Source: Flavobacteriales bacterium
Lineage (GTDB): Bacteria > Bacteroidota > Bacteroidia > Flavobacteriales_D > Crocinitomicaceae
Direction: 5' to 3'
Assembly (NCBI GenBank): GCA_013373595.1
Contig: JABXHO010000163.1
Span: 1 to 49,335, forward strand
Length of the DNA: 49,335 nucleotides
Shown: in pieces, positions 8,528-18,050 of the stretch
How positions within the stretch are numbered: position 1 is the first letter of the stretch
How the letters are laid out: each line of letters opens with the position of its first letter
Program-made: the position numbers and the translations under genes
The notes under the pieces: model-generated
Told to the model about the DNA's origin: nothing
Database searches by the model: none
The model's input: only the letters and a program-made list of their open reading frames with translations

Positions 8528-11500
8528 TTACTTTTTCAATAATGTCGAAATCACTTCTCCTGCATCCGTATCCAATCGAATGAAATAAACTCCAGAAGCG
8601 GCATCCAGTGAAGTTTCAATCACCTTCACATCGTAGAAGTGTTTCACGGAAATTATCTGCCCCAGGCTGTTTGTTACTTCTAACCACACTTCCTTCTGGG
8701 TTTCACCAAACTCAATAAAATACGCATTCGTAATTGGATTTGGGTAAATCGAAACACGACCATCATTGAAAATATCGTTAACGCCAATCGTGTTGATTGC
8801 AACACAACTCGATGTGTCTGAACAGTTATCATTATCTGTAATGACAACGGCATACGCTCCGATGGCAGTCGCCGTGAAAGACTGGTTGGTAGCTCCAGAA
8901 ATTGGAGAATTATCCGAACAATCGATCCATTGATAGCTCACTCCAGATTGATCTGCCGTGATGGTTGCTCCAGACAAAGAGGTGGTCGCATTCGCAGAAT
9001 TGATCGTTAAATTCAGCGTTACAATAGAATCGCAACCTGTTGCATTTGTTAAAGTATGGGTTGCCGACGAGTTGGATGAGGTATAGGTATTTCCATCAAT
9101 CCATGTATACGAATCACAGGCTGAGACCACATCCGTTCCCGATGATGGAACACATCCGATCCAAACAGGATAATCTTCTACTTCTCCCAAAGCGGGTCCG
9201 CAAGGGTCAATTTCGGTTGAGAACCAATAACCCAGACGTGTTCTCAAGACAAGCGTGTCTTGCACAACAGCATTCGAGGGAACCGTAAAGTTCGCTGTTA
9301 CGTTGTTCGTTCCAGCATCAATTTGGTAGATGATTTCTTCGCTCGTATCAAAGGTGGCATCTTTATTAAAGTCAATCCAAGCTGCATAATCGTTTTGAGA
9401 CCAACTCGTTGAACCTGTCATGCTGATTGAATACGTGTTCCCGGGTAACAAGAACACAGGCTGATTTCCGTAATACGTGTAAGAATCGTTTCCAGTACTA
9501 TTATTCACGTTTGCAATGGTAACATTTGTTATGCGCAAGTTCGAACCATCATTTGTTCCGTTTGCCGAACAATATTCAAATGGTTTGACGGTGTACATAA
9601 ACTTGTAGGTTTCGGTCGTATCACCAGCAGATCCAACAGCGAAAACTTTGAAGAACATTTTGGTTCCCGCAGGATAATCAGGCAATGCCGTACTGGAAAT
9701 CCAATCATTACCCGACACATTGTTCATCGGAATAAGGTTTCCAAAAGTTGGCGCATTAATCGACCATTCCACATACACACTCGAAAGGGTATTCGTGTAC
9801 TCAATTGTAGCCGAAACAAATTGATCGACGTTTTCTTTCGGTGCTTCTAACGTTGGTGGATTGCTAATACTCGTGTGGGTGATAGCCGGATAGTTTAGTC
9901 TTCCGTCGAGTGCATACTCCCATAATCCGCGACCCCATGTTGTAGCGCGAAGCGTGTTAGATCCCCACATTACTTCCATTTCTCGAATAGATGTGTTTGG
10001 CAAATCGGTATTGTATAAGGTCCATGTAACATCCGACATGGCTTTTTTGTAAATACCAATCTCAGTTCCAAGATAGATGGTAGAGGCATTTGTGTGGTCA
10101 ATCACGGCTGAACGCACGGGCATATTCCCCAAATTGTACGTAATGTTTTGCCAGTTGGCTCCGAGGTCGTGTGTGATAAACACTTTGGAGTTATCGTTTT
10201 GGTAGCGTCCGTAGGTAACAACAATTGTGTTATCGTCATTTGGATCGAACACGACATCCGTAATCGAGTAGTTCGGTAAATTATTTTTGATGCTGGACCA
10301 AGTTACACCACCATCATCGGAAAGCTCGATACTTGAATTTCTAACAGCGATAATGAGATCAGAGTTGTTTTCTGCAATCGTGGCAAACTGTATCGTACTT
10401 GAAAATGAGGGAGAACCCACATTCGTATAAGTTGATCCGAAATCATCGCTTCTGTGTACATTTTCTCCGAGAGAATAAACGCGCATGTGGTCGTTCGGAT
10501 CGTAAAAAATCGGTGCGATCCAGTAGCCTGTTTGTCCCGAAGGAGTAACTCCACCATTCGATTGACCAGCATTAAAGGTTCGTCTTCGCCCTCCATTTTG
10601 AAGACTTCCAATCATCCAATCATCGTTCAGCGGATGAATGAAACCCTCCATTCCGTCAGCGCCGTACATTTCGACCCATCCGTTTTCCGTATTGATACTC
10701 GTTCCATTATCCTGCGAACCACAAATTGTTCTGTAGTGGTTGGACTGACTCACTCCCAGGTTATAGTTCATTCGAATCCCAATGTCTTCACTGAGGATAT
10801 TCCAATTTGTTCCGTTGTCGGCACTACTCACAAGGAAACCATCTGTTACGGCGTAAAAAACACCGTTGATGCATTCAGCGGCTTGTAAATCCGCATGGAT
10901 GTAATCTGTACTGGTCGTATAGCTTATTTGATTTCCATTACCTGCACCGTTTGTATTTCCCAACGACCAATAAGTAACTTGATTGAAGTTTAGCCCGCCA
11001 TCGCCGCTGGCAAAAGCATCTAGATAACCAGCGATCATTTTAGTGTCGTCAACATCACTTACCGCAAAGCCAGCATCGGAAAGCCCAGGATTACTCACTA
11101 GCGAGAAAGAACCACCACTGTTTGTAGATTTCCAGAGTCCATTATCCGACATGTAATAAACGCAATTGGGGCAAAAAGGACTTACAGCCACCGTTCCAAC
11201 ACCACCAGAACTTCCGGGGAGTGATACGGGAGAGAAGGACAATCCTGCATTAGTAGAAACGAAAACCGTATTCGGATCATTTTTGGCGTACGCATAAATG
11301 ATGTTCGGGTTTGTCGGATGAAAATCAATGTCCACAAAGTCGTCGCCTGTTACTGGAACGGTCCAAGATGTCAGGTTGTTGTCTGATCGGTACAAACCTT
11401 CATTAGTTCCAACAAAAACGAGGTCAGGAATGGTTGGATGGTATTTAATTTTGTAAACCTGTCGGTTGCTTCCCAAGCCGCCCCAACCAAGATTCGTCGG

Positions 11501-12148
11501 GTTGAAATTGGTAAGAGACCACGTATTTCCACCGTCTACAGAACGGTAAATTCCGTGAGAAGTATGGTTTTGACTGTTGTTTGAATTAATCAATACAGAG
11601 TCTGGATATGTGGGAGAAACAGCAATGGTATTCACACCAGCAGCAGCTAAAAAGTCGGTAGATCCTCCTGCCCATGTTGCGCCTCCATCCAGCGATTTCC
11701 AGAAACCTCCTGTTCGCGTACCGATGTATAAGCGTTGAGCATTGTTCGGGTCAACATAAAACGAAACAATTCTTCCCATTCCGAAAGCGTAGTGTCCTGT
11801 GATTTGTCCAGGAGATGTGGGACCAAGTTCCTCCCATCCTGTCGAGAATAGCGACTTTGGACTAGCAGTGTTTGCCTGAAATTGTTCGAATTGGTTTTTT
11901 ACAAAGTAAGGATCAACATTGCTTCTGTCGCCTGAAGGATAGTATTTGTATTCATTTTCGTGTTTCCAACGCTGGTAACCTTTCCACCCTGAGCCTTTTC
12001 CTTTCTCGTGTGTTTCGAAATAGAGATCTGCCGCCGCGCAGACATCATAAAAATTGATGGACATATCCTTCATCATTTCCTTGTAGTTGGATTGTGAAAA
12101 CGAGAAGAGAGAAAGAGAAACGAAAAGGACGAAAACAGTGAGCTTCAT
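8528..12148 (-). CDS. Large secreted BNR/sortilin-type propeller protein with GEVED and T9SS sorting domains
   Basis: 1206 residues with an N-terminal signal peptide (hydrophobic run ending FSFSQ). Residues ~100-760 contain repeated BNR/sortilin-like motifs, e.g. SLDGGATW, SVDGGNTW, SDDFGSTY, SDDGGVTW and THDLGANW, indicating one or two large beta-propellers. Residues ~860-995 form a GEVED domain ending with the family signature GEVEDYPV. Two short Ig-like segments follow, and the last ~75 residues are a type A T9SS sorting domain beginning VSIYPNP and ending with a basic ISTLLKK tail. It should be exported across the outer membrane and attached to the cell surface or released. Surface adhesion or polymer binding is plausible; no catalytic motif is visible. 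Confidence 0.9.
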   Translation of the reverse strand: MKLTVFVLFVSLSLFSFSQSNYKEMMKDMSINFYDVCAAADLYFETHEKGKGSGWKGYQRWKHENEYKYYPSGDRSNVDPYFVKNQFEQFQANTASPKSLFSTGWEELGPTSPGQITGHYAFGMGRIVSFYVDPNNAQRLYIGTRTGGFWKSLDGGATWAGGSTDFLAAAGVNTIAVSPTYPDSVLINSNNSQNHTSHGIYRSVDGGNTWSLTNFNPTNLGWGGLGSNRQVYKIKYHPTIPDLVFVGTNEGLYRSDNNLTSWTVPVTGDDFVDIDFHPTNPNIIYAYAKNDPNTVFVSTNAGLSFSPVSLPGSSGGVGTVAVSPFCPNCVYYMSDNGLWKSTNSGGSFSLVSNPGLSDAGFAVSDVDDTKMIAGYLDAFASGDGGLNFNQVTYWSLGNTNGAGNGNQISYTTSTDYIHADLQAAECINGVFYAVTDGFLVSSADNGTNWNILSEDIGIRMNYNLGVSQSNHYRTICGSQDNGTSINTENGWVEMYGADGMEGFIHPLNDDWMIGSLQNGGRRRTFNAGQSNGGVTPSGQTGYWIAPIFYDPNDHMRVYSLGENVHRSDDFGSTYTNVGSPSFSSTIQFATIAENNSDLIIAVRNSSIELSDDGGVTWSSIKNNLPNYSITDVVFDPNDDNTIVVTYGRYQNDNSKVFITHDLGANWQNITYNLGNMPVRSAVIDHTNASTIYLGTEIGIYKKAMSDVTWTLYNTDLPNTSIREMEVMWGSNTLRATTWGRGLWEYALDGRLNYPAITHTSISNPPTLEAPKENVDQFVSATIEYTNTLSSVYVEWSINAPTFGNLIPMNNVSGNDWISSTALPDYPAGTKMFFKVFAVGSAGDTTETYKFMYTVKPFEYCSANGTNDGSNLRITNVTIANVNNSTGNDSYTYYGNQPVFLLPGNTYSISMTGSTSWSQNDYAAWIDFNKDATFDTSEEIIYQIDAGTNNVTANFTVPSNAVVQDTLVLRTRLGYWFSTEIDPCGPALGEVEDYPVWIGCVPSSGTDVVSACDSYTWIDGNTYTSSNSSATHTLTNATGCDSIVTLNLTINSANATTSLSGATITADQSGVSYQWIDCSDNSPISGATNQSFTATAIGAYAVVITDNDNCSDTSSCVAINTIGVNDIFNDGRVSIYPNPITNAYFIEFGETQKEVWLEVTNSLGQIISVKHFYDVKVIETSLDAASGVYFIRLDTDAGEVISTLLKK

Positions 12149-12355
12149 AAGTTGTGTATTGAATGTGCCTAAAATACTCCTTTTGCTTCTAAGTTGAACC
12201 TTTAGCGTTGCAAGATGCGGATCATTCTTTTATTCTTATTCTGCTCACCATTGACAGTTTAATGCCTGTTTCAGTGCTTGTTCAAATTCAAACTTGCCAA
12301 AAAGAAGAGAACCTACCTCAATAATTCAGTGAGCTGCCTTTTCCGATTAACTCAT

Positions 12356-12363
12356 TACCTTTA
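12356..12363 (+). promoter_or_regulatory. -7 promoter element of the M1 peptidase gene
   Basis: TACCTTTA matches the Bacteroidota TAnnTTTG consensus at seven of eight positions and lies 16 nt before the ATG at 12380. No clear -33 TTG is visible upstream. Confidence 0.4.
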
Positions 12364-12379
12364 GCCTTCATTCAATACC

Positions 12380-13975
12380 ATGAAACACCTTACATTTTTA
12401 CTGGCACTAAGTGTGTCTTTCGCTTCGTTTTCCCAAGATCAACAGGAAATAATTGACGTGCTCGATTACAATGTTTTTCTCAGTGTATACGATGAACACG
12501 ATACCATTTTAGTGAGTGAACGAGTAACACTAAAGCTTCTCCAACGAGTGGATTCATTCTATTTAGACCTTCATTCGGTTCAAGGAGGAAAGGGTATGAA
12601 GGTGCTAAGCGCGAGCTCAGGAATTGTTGCTGATGAAGAAGTGACGGTGCCATACACGCATCGAGATGATCAATTGTGGATTTCGTGCAGCACCATTCCT
12701 GTTGGAGAAAAATTTCACGTAGAGTTGTTGTTTTCTGGGATTCCAGAAACAGGATTAATTATCGGTGAAAACAAGTTTGGGAAGCGCACCTTCTTTGGAG
12801 ATAATTGGCCAAATCGCGCGCACCATTGGTTTGCATGTGTTGATCACCCAGCGGACAAAGCAACAGTTAGCTTTTTTGTGACGCACCCTAAAAAGTATGA
12901 TGTGATTGCTACCGGAACATATTTAAGTGAAGGAGAGTTGCCAGGTCAGCGTATGTCGAGTTATCGATCGGAGATTAATCTACCTACGAAAGTTATGGTG
13001 GTCGGTATAGCTGAGTTTGATACAGAAGTCATCAATCACGATCATTCTGAGTTGTTTGAGATGCATGCTTGGGTATACGAGGATGGTGCAGAAAATGGAT
13101 TCAAAGACATGGCCGTAGCGGCAGATGTGGTGAATTACTTCGTAAAAGAAATTGGAGCCTACCCTTTCGAAAAGCTGGATCACGTTCAATCGACAACGCA
13201 GTTTGGTGGTATGGAAAACGCAGGAAATATTTTCTACGATGAAAATGCCGTAACAGGACAAGAAAAAATGGAAGCGCTGATTGCACATGAAGTAGCCCAT
13301 CAATGGTTTGGAAACTCTGCGAGCGAGGCCGATTGGCAACATTTGTGGCTCAGTGAGGGGTTTGCCACTTATTTCACTGACCTCTACTGGGAAAACAAAT
13401 ACGGAACAGAAGCAATGAACGAACGATTGTTAAATGAGCGCAATCGCGTAATTCTGTTTTCAAAACGATATGATCATCCCGTGTTGGATACGACCTATGC
13501 ATCGTTAATGGATTTGCTCAACCCAAACTCATATCAAAAAGGAGCGTGGTTCTTGCACATGTTGAGAAATGAAGTTGGCGACGCGGCGTTTTGGTCCGGC
13601 ATTCGGACATACTACGAGAAGTTCAAATACGGAAATGCGACAACGAAGGATTTTGAACAAGTGATGAAGGAGGTTTCCAAGCAAGATTTGTCCGTATTCT
13701 TTCACCAATGGTTGAGGGAATCATTGCATCCAATACTCTTAATCAACAATGACCGTAAATGCGGAAAAGATTTTCTTGAAATTGAACAACAACAATCGCA
13801 TGTGTTTGAATTCGATCTAGAAGTAGAAGTGTTATTTAAAGATGGTTCATCAGAACTAAGAACGCTTCACGTAAGTAAACAGAAGGAGCGATTCAAACTG
13901 AAAACAAAGAAGAAGATTTCAGGTTTCAAATATGATCCAAATGTGAAGTTGTTGTTTGAAATGGTGGAGTACTAA
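12380..13975 (+). CDS. Secreted M1-family metallopeptidase
   Basis: 531 residues with a signal peptide ending near FASFSQ. The gluzincin zinc site is intact: HEVAHQWFGN at about residue 302 followed by the third ligand in WLSEGFATYF about 19 residues later, and the exopeptidase substrate motif GGMENAG lies at about 275. This is a shortened M1 aminopeptidase (the family often reaches 600-900 residues), ending with a small beta domain and lacking the large C-terminal helical domain. It probably acts in the periplasm or at the surface to release N-terminal amino acids from peptides. No T9SS sorting domain is seen. Divergent from the BNR protein gene. Confidence 0.92.
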   Translation: MKHLTFLLALSVSFASFSQDQQEIIDVLDYNVFLSVYDEHDTILVSERVTLKLLQRVDSFYLDLHSVQGGKGMKVLSASSGIVADEEVTVPYTHRDDQLWISCSTIPVGEKFHVELLFSGIPETGLIIGENKFGKRTFFGDNWPNRAHHWFACVDHPADKATVSFFVTHPKKYDVIATGTYLSEGELPGQRMSSYRSEINLPTKVMVVGIAEFDTEVINHDHSELFEMHAWVYEDGAENGFKDMAVAADVVNYFVKEIGAYPFEKLDHVQSTTQFGGMENAGNIFYDENAVTGQEKMEALIAHEVAHQWFGNSASEADWQHLWLSEGFATYFTDLYWENKYGTEAMNERLLNERNRVILFSKRYDHPVLDTTYASLMDLLNPNSYQKGAWFLHMLRNEVGDAAFWSGIRTYYEKFKYGNATTKDFEQVMKEVSKQDLSVFFHQWLRESLHPILLINNDRKCGKDFLEIEQQQSHVFEFDLEVEVLFKDGSSELRTLHVSKQKERFKLKTKKKISGFKYDPNVKLLFEMVEY

Positions 13976-14008
13976 TGTTAAAATGCAGTACGGATTAATT
14001 TAATTTAC

Positions 14009-14016
14009 TAATTTTG
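14009..14016 (+). promoter_or_regulatory. TAATTTTG -7 element, near-leaderless
   Basis: Exact match to TAnnTTTG ending 5 nt before the ATG at 14022, so transcription should begin at or very near the start codon. It suggests that the small His/Cys-rich gene and the TonB receptor behind it form a transcription unit separate from the M1 peptidase gene. Confidence 0.5.
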
Positions 14017-14021
14017 ACGTA

Positions 14022-14312
14022 ATGAAAAAATGGTTTGCATATCTCACGCTCTTCGCTATTGTGCTTTTGTCGGTGCCGCGGAGTTGGGTACATGAGTGTG
14101 ACCATGACCATATTGAAGCAGGAGATTCAGACAACGATCACGAAGATTGTTTCGTGTGTGACCTCAGTCTCGAGAAAGCACCGATTCCTGTTATTCACAA
14201 CTTCAATTTCGCGAATTTAGGACCTATTAAGCCCGTCTTCTTTAATGTTGACGTTCCAAGTGTACCTGAATTCAACCTAGCGAAGCATCGGGGTCCCCCC
14301 ACATCGTGTTAA
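14022..14312 (+). CDS. Small exported His/Asp/Cys-rich protein preceding the TonB receptor
   Basis: 96 residues. An N-terminal hydrophobic segment (residues 5-20) is a signal peptide or anchor. It is followed by a dense metal-ligand cluster, HECDHDHIEAGDSDNDHED then CFVCD, and a C-terminus ending RGPPTSC. Short proteins with this layout and a C-terminal RGPP/RAPP-type tail often precede TonB-dependent receptors in Bacteroidota. The ligand-rich stretch suggests binding of a transition metal such as zinc or copper in the periplasm, perhaps passing it on or sensing it. The stop is 93 nt before the receptor ATG. Function inferred. Confidence 0.75.
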   Translation: MKKWFAYLTLFAIVLLSVPRSWVHECDHDHIEAGDSDNDHEDCFVCDLSLEKAPIPVIHNFNFANLGPIKPVFFNVDVPSVPEFNLAKHRGPPTSC

Positions 14313-14324
14313 TCAGATTGTAGC

Positions 14325-14368
14325 AGAACCTTTTGGGTTCTAATGTCATGGAATGCCTTTATTCCATG
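14325..14368 (+). promoter_or_regulatory. Two tandem hairpins between the metal-binding gene and the TonB receptor
   Basis: Hairpin 1: AGAACC (14325-14330) and GGTTCT (14336-14341) with a 5-nt loop. Hairpin 2: CATGGAAT (14347-14354) and ATTCCATG (14361-14368), a perfect 8-bp stem with a 6-nt loop. No T-tract follows, so this is not a standard terminator. It could set the relative expression of the two genes by RNA processing or attenuation. Confidence 0.5.
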
Positions 14369-14405
14369 TGATTCGATTTGTTATCATACACGAAATCAAC
14401 ATTTT

Positions 14406-16646
14406 ATGAAATTTAAAGTTTTGTTTTTCCTTTTATTAGGGAAGACAGTAGCCTTTTCCCAAGATTTTTCGGGAAGGGTAATTGATCAAGATACGAAAGA
14501 AGCAATTTCGTACGCTTCTGTTTACTTCGTAGAGTTAGAAGTTGGAGCTCGCACAAGCGAAGACGGAAGTTTTACATTACAAGGAAATTTTTCCGACTCG
14601 GCATTGATTCGGGTTAGAGCCTTGGGATACAAAGATTTATATGCAAGAAAGAAAGGAGGGAATATGACCTTCGAACTTTCTGAAACACATATGAAACTGC
14701 CCGAGGTAACTGTCTCGAGCCCATTAAGTACCATCCAGAATGATAATGTGGTATTCATTGATACGCGCAAAATGAGCGACCTCAATGTGATTCCAGGTAC
14801 CATAACTGAGGGGTTAACAAACATACCTGGAGTGTACCAGTCGAGTACAGGAATTGGTATTTCGAAGCCGGTTATTCGAGGGATGCAAGGTATTCGTGTG
14901 GTTACGCTGTTGAATGGTCTTCGTATTGAAAACCAACAATGGGGCGGAGACCACGGGAATGTCTTTACGTCGCTGGGAATTGGTTCAGTGGAAATTATCA
15001 AAGGTCCAGCTTCCCTGATGTTCGGTGCAGACGCACTGGGAGGAACAGCTTATTTTGTGGACGAACCCTATGCCTCTCAAAACCATCAGGAAATCTCTCT
15101 CGAAACACGTTACGAGTCGGTGACAAATGGAGTAACGTCAAGTGGAAGCTACAAGGTTTCGAAGAAAAATTGGCGTTTGAGTGCAGCGGGACTTTATTCA
15201 AATAATGCTGACTATCAACTGCCATCTGGGAAGTATGCGCTCAACTCTCGTTTCAACGAAATGGGTGGAAAGCTGGCATTTGGATATAGCAAGAATAAGT
15301 GGCTACTCAATGTGCGTTATGCTTTTGCGCGAAACCGCGTTGGTATTCCAGGACATACCCACGACTCGATTATTAACCCGCAGGAGTTTCAGGTGGTGAA
15401 TCAATCGAGAGAAGAGGTGATTCCCGTACAGGTTACCAACAATCATTTTTTATCCGTCGAGAATAAGTGGTTAACAAAAAAGGGACAGGTTTCATTGCTT
15501 GTTGGACACACCTTCAACCAATTGCAAGAGTTTGAAGAAAAAGTGACCTCGCCTGCATTAAATGTGATGCTAAACAACAGTTTGTATCATTTGAAGTGGA
15601 TTCGAAACCAATCACTTAGAGCATCATCGATTCGTTTTGTTGGTGGCGTTCAAGGTGGACTTCAAATTAATCAAAATGGCAAAGCATGGGAAGAAGAATT
15701 AATTCCAGATTTCAATCAGTTGGACAATGGTGTTTATGGCCTGTTCTCCTGGAAGAAGGCTCGCTGGAAAACACTTTTGGGAGCGCGTTATGATCTCAGA
15801 AATCTTTCCGTTTTTAATTCTGAACTCGCAGGAAATTTTGATAGAACATATCAAAGCTTAAATGGTTCTGCAGGTGTTGTTTACGCTGATTCCATGAATA
15901 CATTCCGTGTGAATCTTTCATCTGGTTTCAGAAGTCCACACGTGTCAGAACTAGCAGCTTCGGGCGAGCATCACGGTGCGTTGCGTTATGAAATTGGAAA
16001 TGTCAACCTCAAATCGGAACGTGGATCGCAAATCGATATCACCTACGAATTGAGTGGTGAGCACTTAGAGTTGGTGATCAATCCATTCTTCAATTACATT
16101 CAAAATTACATTACGATTTCACCATTGGATACAATTATTGGTGGGGTTCCTGCTTTTGAATACCTGCAGCTTTCGGAAGCACAGTTGTACGGTGGAGATG
16201 TGGGCATTCACTATCACCCGCACTTTGCGCACTGGCTGCATATCGAATCGTCGTATTCTCATCTTGTTTCGGATGATGGAAATGGTGGACATCTACCCTT
16301 AATTCCACAGAACCGCATTTCAACCTCACTTCAGTTCTTGCTAGATCAAGTTGAGTGGAAAAAGTTCAAGTTGAAAAACATCACGATTCAGCACCGCTTC
16401 TTCGATACGCAAAATCAAGTAGCGGATCTAGAAACGCGCTCCGACGCCTATCAATTGATGAATATTGGCGTTAATATGCTCGTGGATTGGGAAGCACCTC
16501 TAGAAATTGGTTTGGGTGTGAAGAACCTGTTCAATGAAGCGTACATCGATCACCTATCACGATTAAAAAACATAGGATTACAACACCCGGGAAGATCTGT
16601 TTATGTCAGACTTCGCTGGAATTTGAATATAGCAACAAACAAATAA
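14406..16646 (+). CDS. TonB-dependent outer-membrane receptor, probable metal type
   Basis: 746 residues from the ATG at 14406. The upstream ATG at 14343 would add 21 polar residues encoded by a hairpin region and hide the signal peptide (MKFKVLFFLLLGKTVAFSQ). Order: signal peptide, CarboxypepD_reg-like domain (about 20-105: GRVIDQDTKEAISYASVYF), plug domain (about 125-235, with VIRGMQGIRVVTLLNG and IEIIKGPASLMFG-like text), then a 22-strand barrel ending in an aromatic residue pattern. The segment FRSPHVSELAASGEHHGALR resembles ZnuD-like zinc or heavy-metal receptors. Neighbouring His/Cys-rich small proteins support a metal substrate. Imports ligand across the outer membrane using TonB energy. 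Confidence 0.93.
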   Translation: MKFKVLFFLLLGKTVAFSQDFSGRVIDQDTKEAISYASVYFVELEVGARTSEDGSFTLQGNFSDSALIRVRALGYKDLYARKKGGNMTFELSETHMKLPEVTVSSPLSTIQNDNVVFIDTRKMSDLNVIPGTITEGLTNIPGVYQSSTGIGISKPVIRGMQGIRVVTLLNGLRIENQQWGGDHGNVFTSLGIGSVEIIKGPASLMFGADALGGTAYFVDEPYASQNHQEISLETRYESVTNGVTSSGSYKVSKKNWRLSAAGLYSNNADYQLPSGKYALNSRFNEMGGKLAFGYSKNKWLLNVRYAFARNRVGIPGHTHDSIINPQEFQVVNQSREEVIPVQVTNNHFLSVENKWLTKKGQVSLLVGHTFNQLQEFEEKVTSPALNVMLNNSLYHLKWIRNQSLRASSIRFVGGVQGGLQINQNGKAWEEELIPDFNQLDNGVYGLFSWKKARWKTLLGARYDLRNLSVFNSELAGNFDRTYQSLNGSAGVVYADSMNTFRVNLSSGFRSPHVSELAASGEHHGALRYEIGNVNLKSERGSQIDITYELSGEHLELVINPFFNYIQNYITISPLDTIIGGVPAFEYLQLSEAQLYGGDVGIHYHPHFAHWLHIESSYSHLVSDDGNGGHLPLIPQNRISTSLQFLLDQVEWKKFKLKNITIQHRFFDTQNQVADLETRSDAYQLMNIGVNMLVDWEAPLEIGLGVKNLFNEAYIDHLSRLKNIGLQHPGRSVYVRLRWNLNIATNK

Positions 16647-16656
16647 ATCAATCAAT

Positions 16657-16881
16657 ATGAAAACAAGAAACGTAGCAAAATTCGGTATGGCAGCTGTGGC
16701 ATTTACAGCATTCGCATTTGTAGGATGTAAAAAGAATAAGTGTGCAGAATGTCATTACGATGATGCCAATGGAGGAGAAGTGGAAATCGGAGAGTACTGT
16801 GGAGATGATCTAGAGGAAATCGAAGGAAGTGGTTACTCTGATGGTACTACAACGTACGAGGTTCACTGCGGTGAGCACTAA
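16657..16881 (+). CDS. Small Cys-rich lipoprotein
   Basis: 74 residues. Lipoprotein signal peptide with cysteine after AFAFVG at about residue 24, followed by KKNKCAECHYDD, a C-x-x-C-H pair, and further cysteines in EYCGDD and EVHCGEH. The mature part is acidic (about ten Asp/Glu). It starts 10 nt after the TonB receptor gene, so it is almost certainly in the same operon and may act as a periplasmic metal-binding or surface-anchored accessory. A strong terminator follows. I do not recognise a named family. Confidence 0.8.
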   Translation: MKTRNVAKFGMAAVAFTAFAFVGCKKNKCAECHYDDANGGEVEIGEYCGDDLEEIEGSGYSDGTTTYEVHCGEH

Positions 16882-16889
16882 ATTTTAGT

Positions 16890-16928
16890 TGTTGGCGTGG
16901 GTTTTAAATCCGCGCCAACTGTCTTTTT
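16890..16928 (+). terminator. Intrinsic terminator of the TonB-receptor operon
   Basis: A 10-bp stem GTTGGCGTGG (16891-16900) pairs with CCGCGCCAAC (16910-16919), with one G-U pair and a 9-nt loop, followed by TGTCTTTTT. Ends the transcription unit that starts at about 14016. Confidence 0.85.
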
Positions 16929-16981
16929 GCATAGACAGAAAGATAAAACTTTTAAGCGAAGACTAGCCAAATGGACTGCTG

Positions 16982-17869
16982 TTATCCGATCCGAACGCTC
17001 GTCATGGTTAAAGACCCAGCGACAGGTTCGTCGTTAAAGAGAACCAATTCTTCATTATCATCTTTCAAAGCCAGCGAATAAAGTAGGGGCAAATAGTGTT
17101 CTGCTGTCGGAATGGCGAGATCAAATGCGGTTCCTTGCTTTCTGAAGTCGATCAACGATTGGTGATTGTCTGCAAGAATCCACTCCTTCATCTTTTCATT
17201 CGCTTCAATGGCCCAATCGTAGCCAAAATGTTCGTTGATTTTACTGAAATCTACACGTCTCAAGTTGTGTACCATGTTTCCACTTCCTACGATTAATACG
17301 CCTTTTTTTCGCAGACTTTTCAGTTGTTCTGCGAGTGCGTAGTGTTCAGCAGGACTTAAATTGTAATCCAAACTGAGTTGAAGAACGGGAATATTTGCAT
17401 CCGGAAAAAGATGCTTGACAACAGACCATGAACCATGATCAAGTCCCCACTTGTCGTCGAGAAGAACTGTTCCCTTTGGCTCAATTAATTCAGAGAGTTC
17501 TTTTGCGAATTCAGGATGACCGGGTGCAGGATATTGCACATCGAACAATTCTTTGGGAAATCCTCCAAAATCGTGAATGGTACGTGGATTTTCCATGGCT
17601 GTGACGAAGGTCCCTTTGGTTTCCCAGTGCGCAGATACCACCAAAATCGCATTTGGCTTCTCCAAACTTTCCCCTTGTTTCTTAAATCCTTGCACAAACT
17701 CATTGTCTTCGATTGCATTCATCGGAGAACCGTGCCCAAGAAAGAGTACGGGCATTTTTTTCGTTTCTTCAAACGATTCTGCCAATCGGCCAAGTTTAGA
17801 AAGTGATGACATCATAGGAATGGATAATACGCCTAAGCCGGCAATTTTGAAAAAATCGTTGCGTTTCAT
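16982..17869 (-). CDS. ygiD: 4,5-DOPA dioxygenase extradiol-like protein (LigB superfamily)
   Basis: 295 residues. The LigB-type metal site is visible: H46 in GHGSPMN, H81 in SAHWET, a histidine in GSGNMVHNLR at about 206 and one in AEHYLPLL at about 257. Family members cleave catechol rings of L-DOPA-like substrates using a zinc or iron ion. The N-terminus (MKRNDFFKIAGLGVLSIPMM) is a signal-like extension of about 25-35 residues resembling a weak twin-arginine signal (KR-x-x-FFK), absent from the cytoplasmic E. coli protein, so export is possible. Single gene between the TonB operon terminator and the TPR gene. True substrate unknown. Confidence 0.88.
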   Translation of the reverse strand: MKRNDFFKIAGLGVLSIPMMSSLSKLGRLAESFEETKKMPVLFLGHGSPMNAIEDNEFVQGFKKQGESLEKPNAILVVSAHWETKGTFVTAMENPRTIHDFGGFPKELFDVQYPAPGHPEFAKELSELIEPKGTVLLDDKWGLDHGSWSVVKHLFPDANIPVLQLSLDYNLSPAEHYALAEQLKSLRKKGVLIVGSGNMVHNLRRVDFSKINEHFGYDWAIEANEKMKEWILADNHQSLIDFRKQGTAFDLAIPTAEHYLPLLYSLALKDDNEELVLFNDEPVAGSLTMTSVRIG

Positions 17870-18050
17870 TGCGTTCGAATTGAGAAGATAGGGACAAGAT
17901 AATAATTACCACGGTAAATAAAGTGAAAATGTTTGCTTTTCATTTCGATATATGGACATATGTCAATATTGCAATTTCGCCATATTACGAAATAGATCAC
18001 AAAAACGTAAAATTTATGCGCAGAAAACCAATCTCTCCACCAATCAACCC

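Noticed and set aside
14343-14405. Longer start of the TonB receptor at 14343
   Set aside because: The extra 21 codons lie in two perfect hairpins and would mask the signal peptide that begins at 14406.
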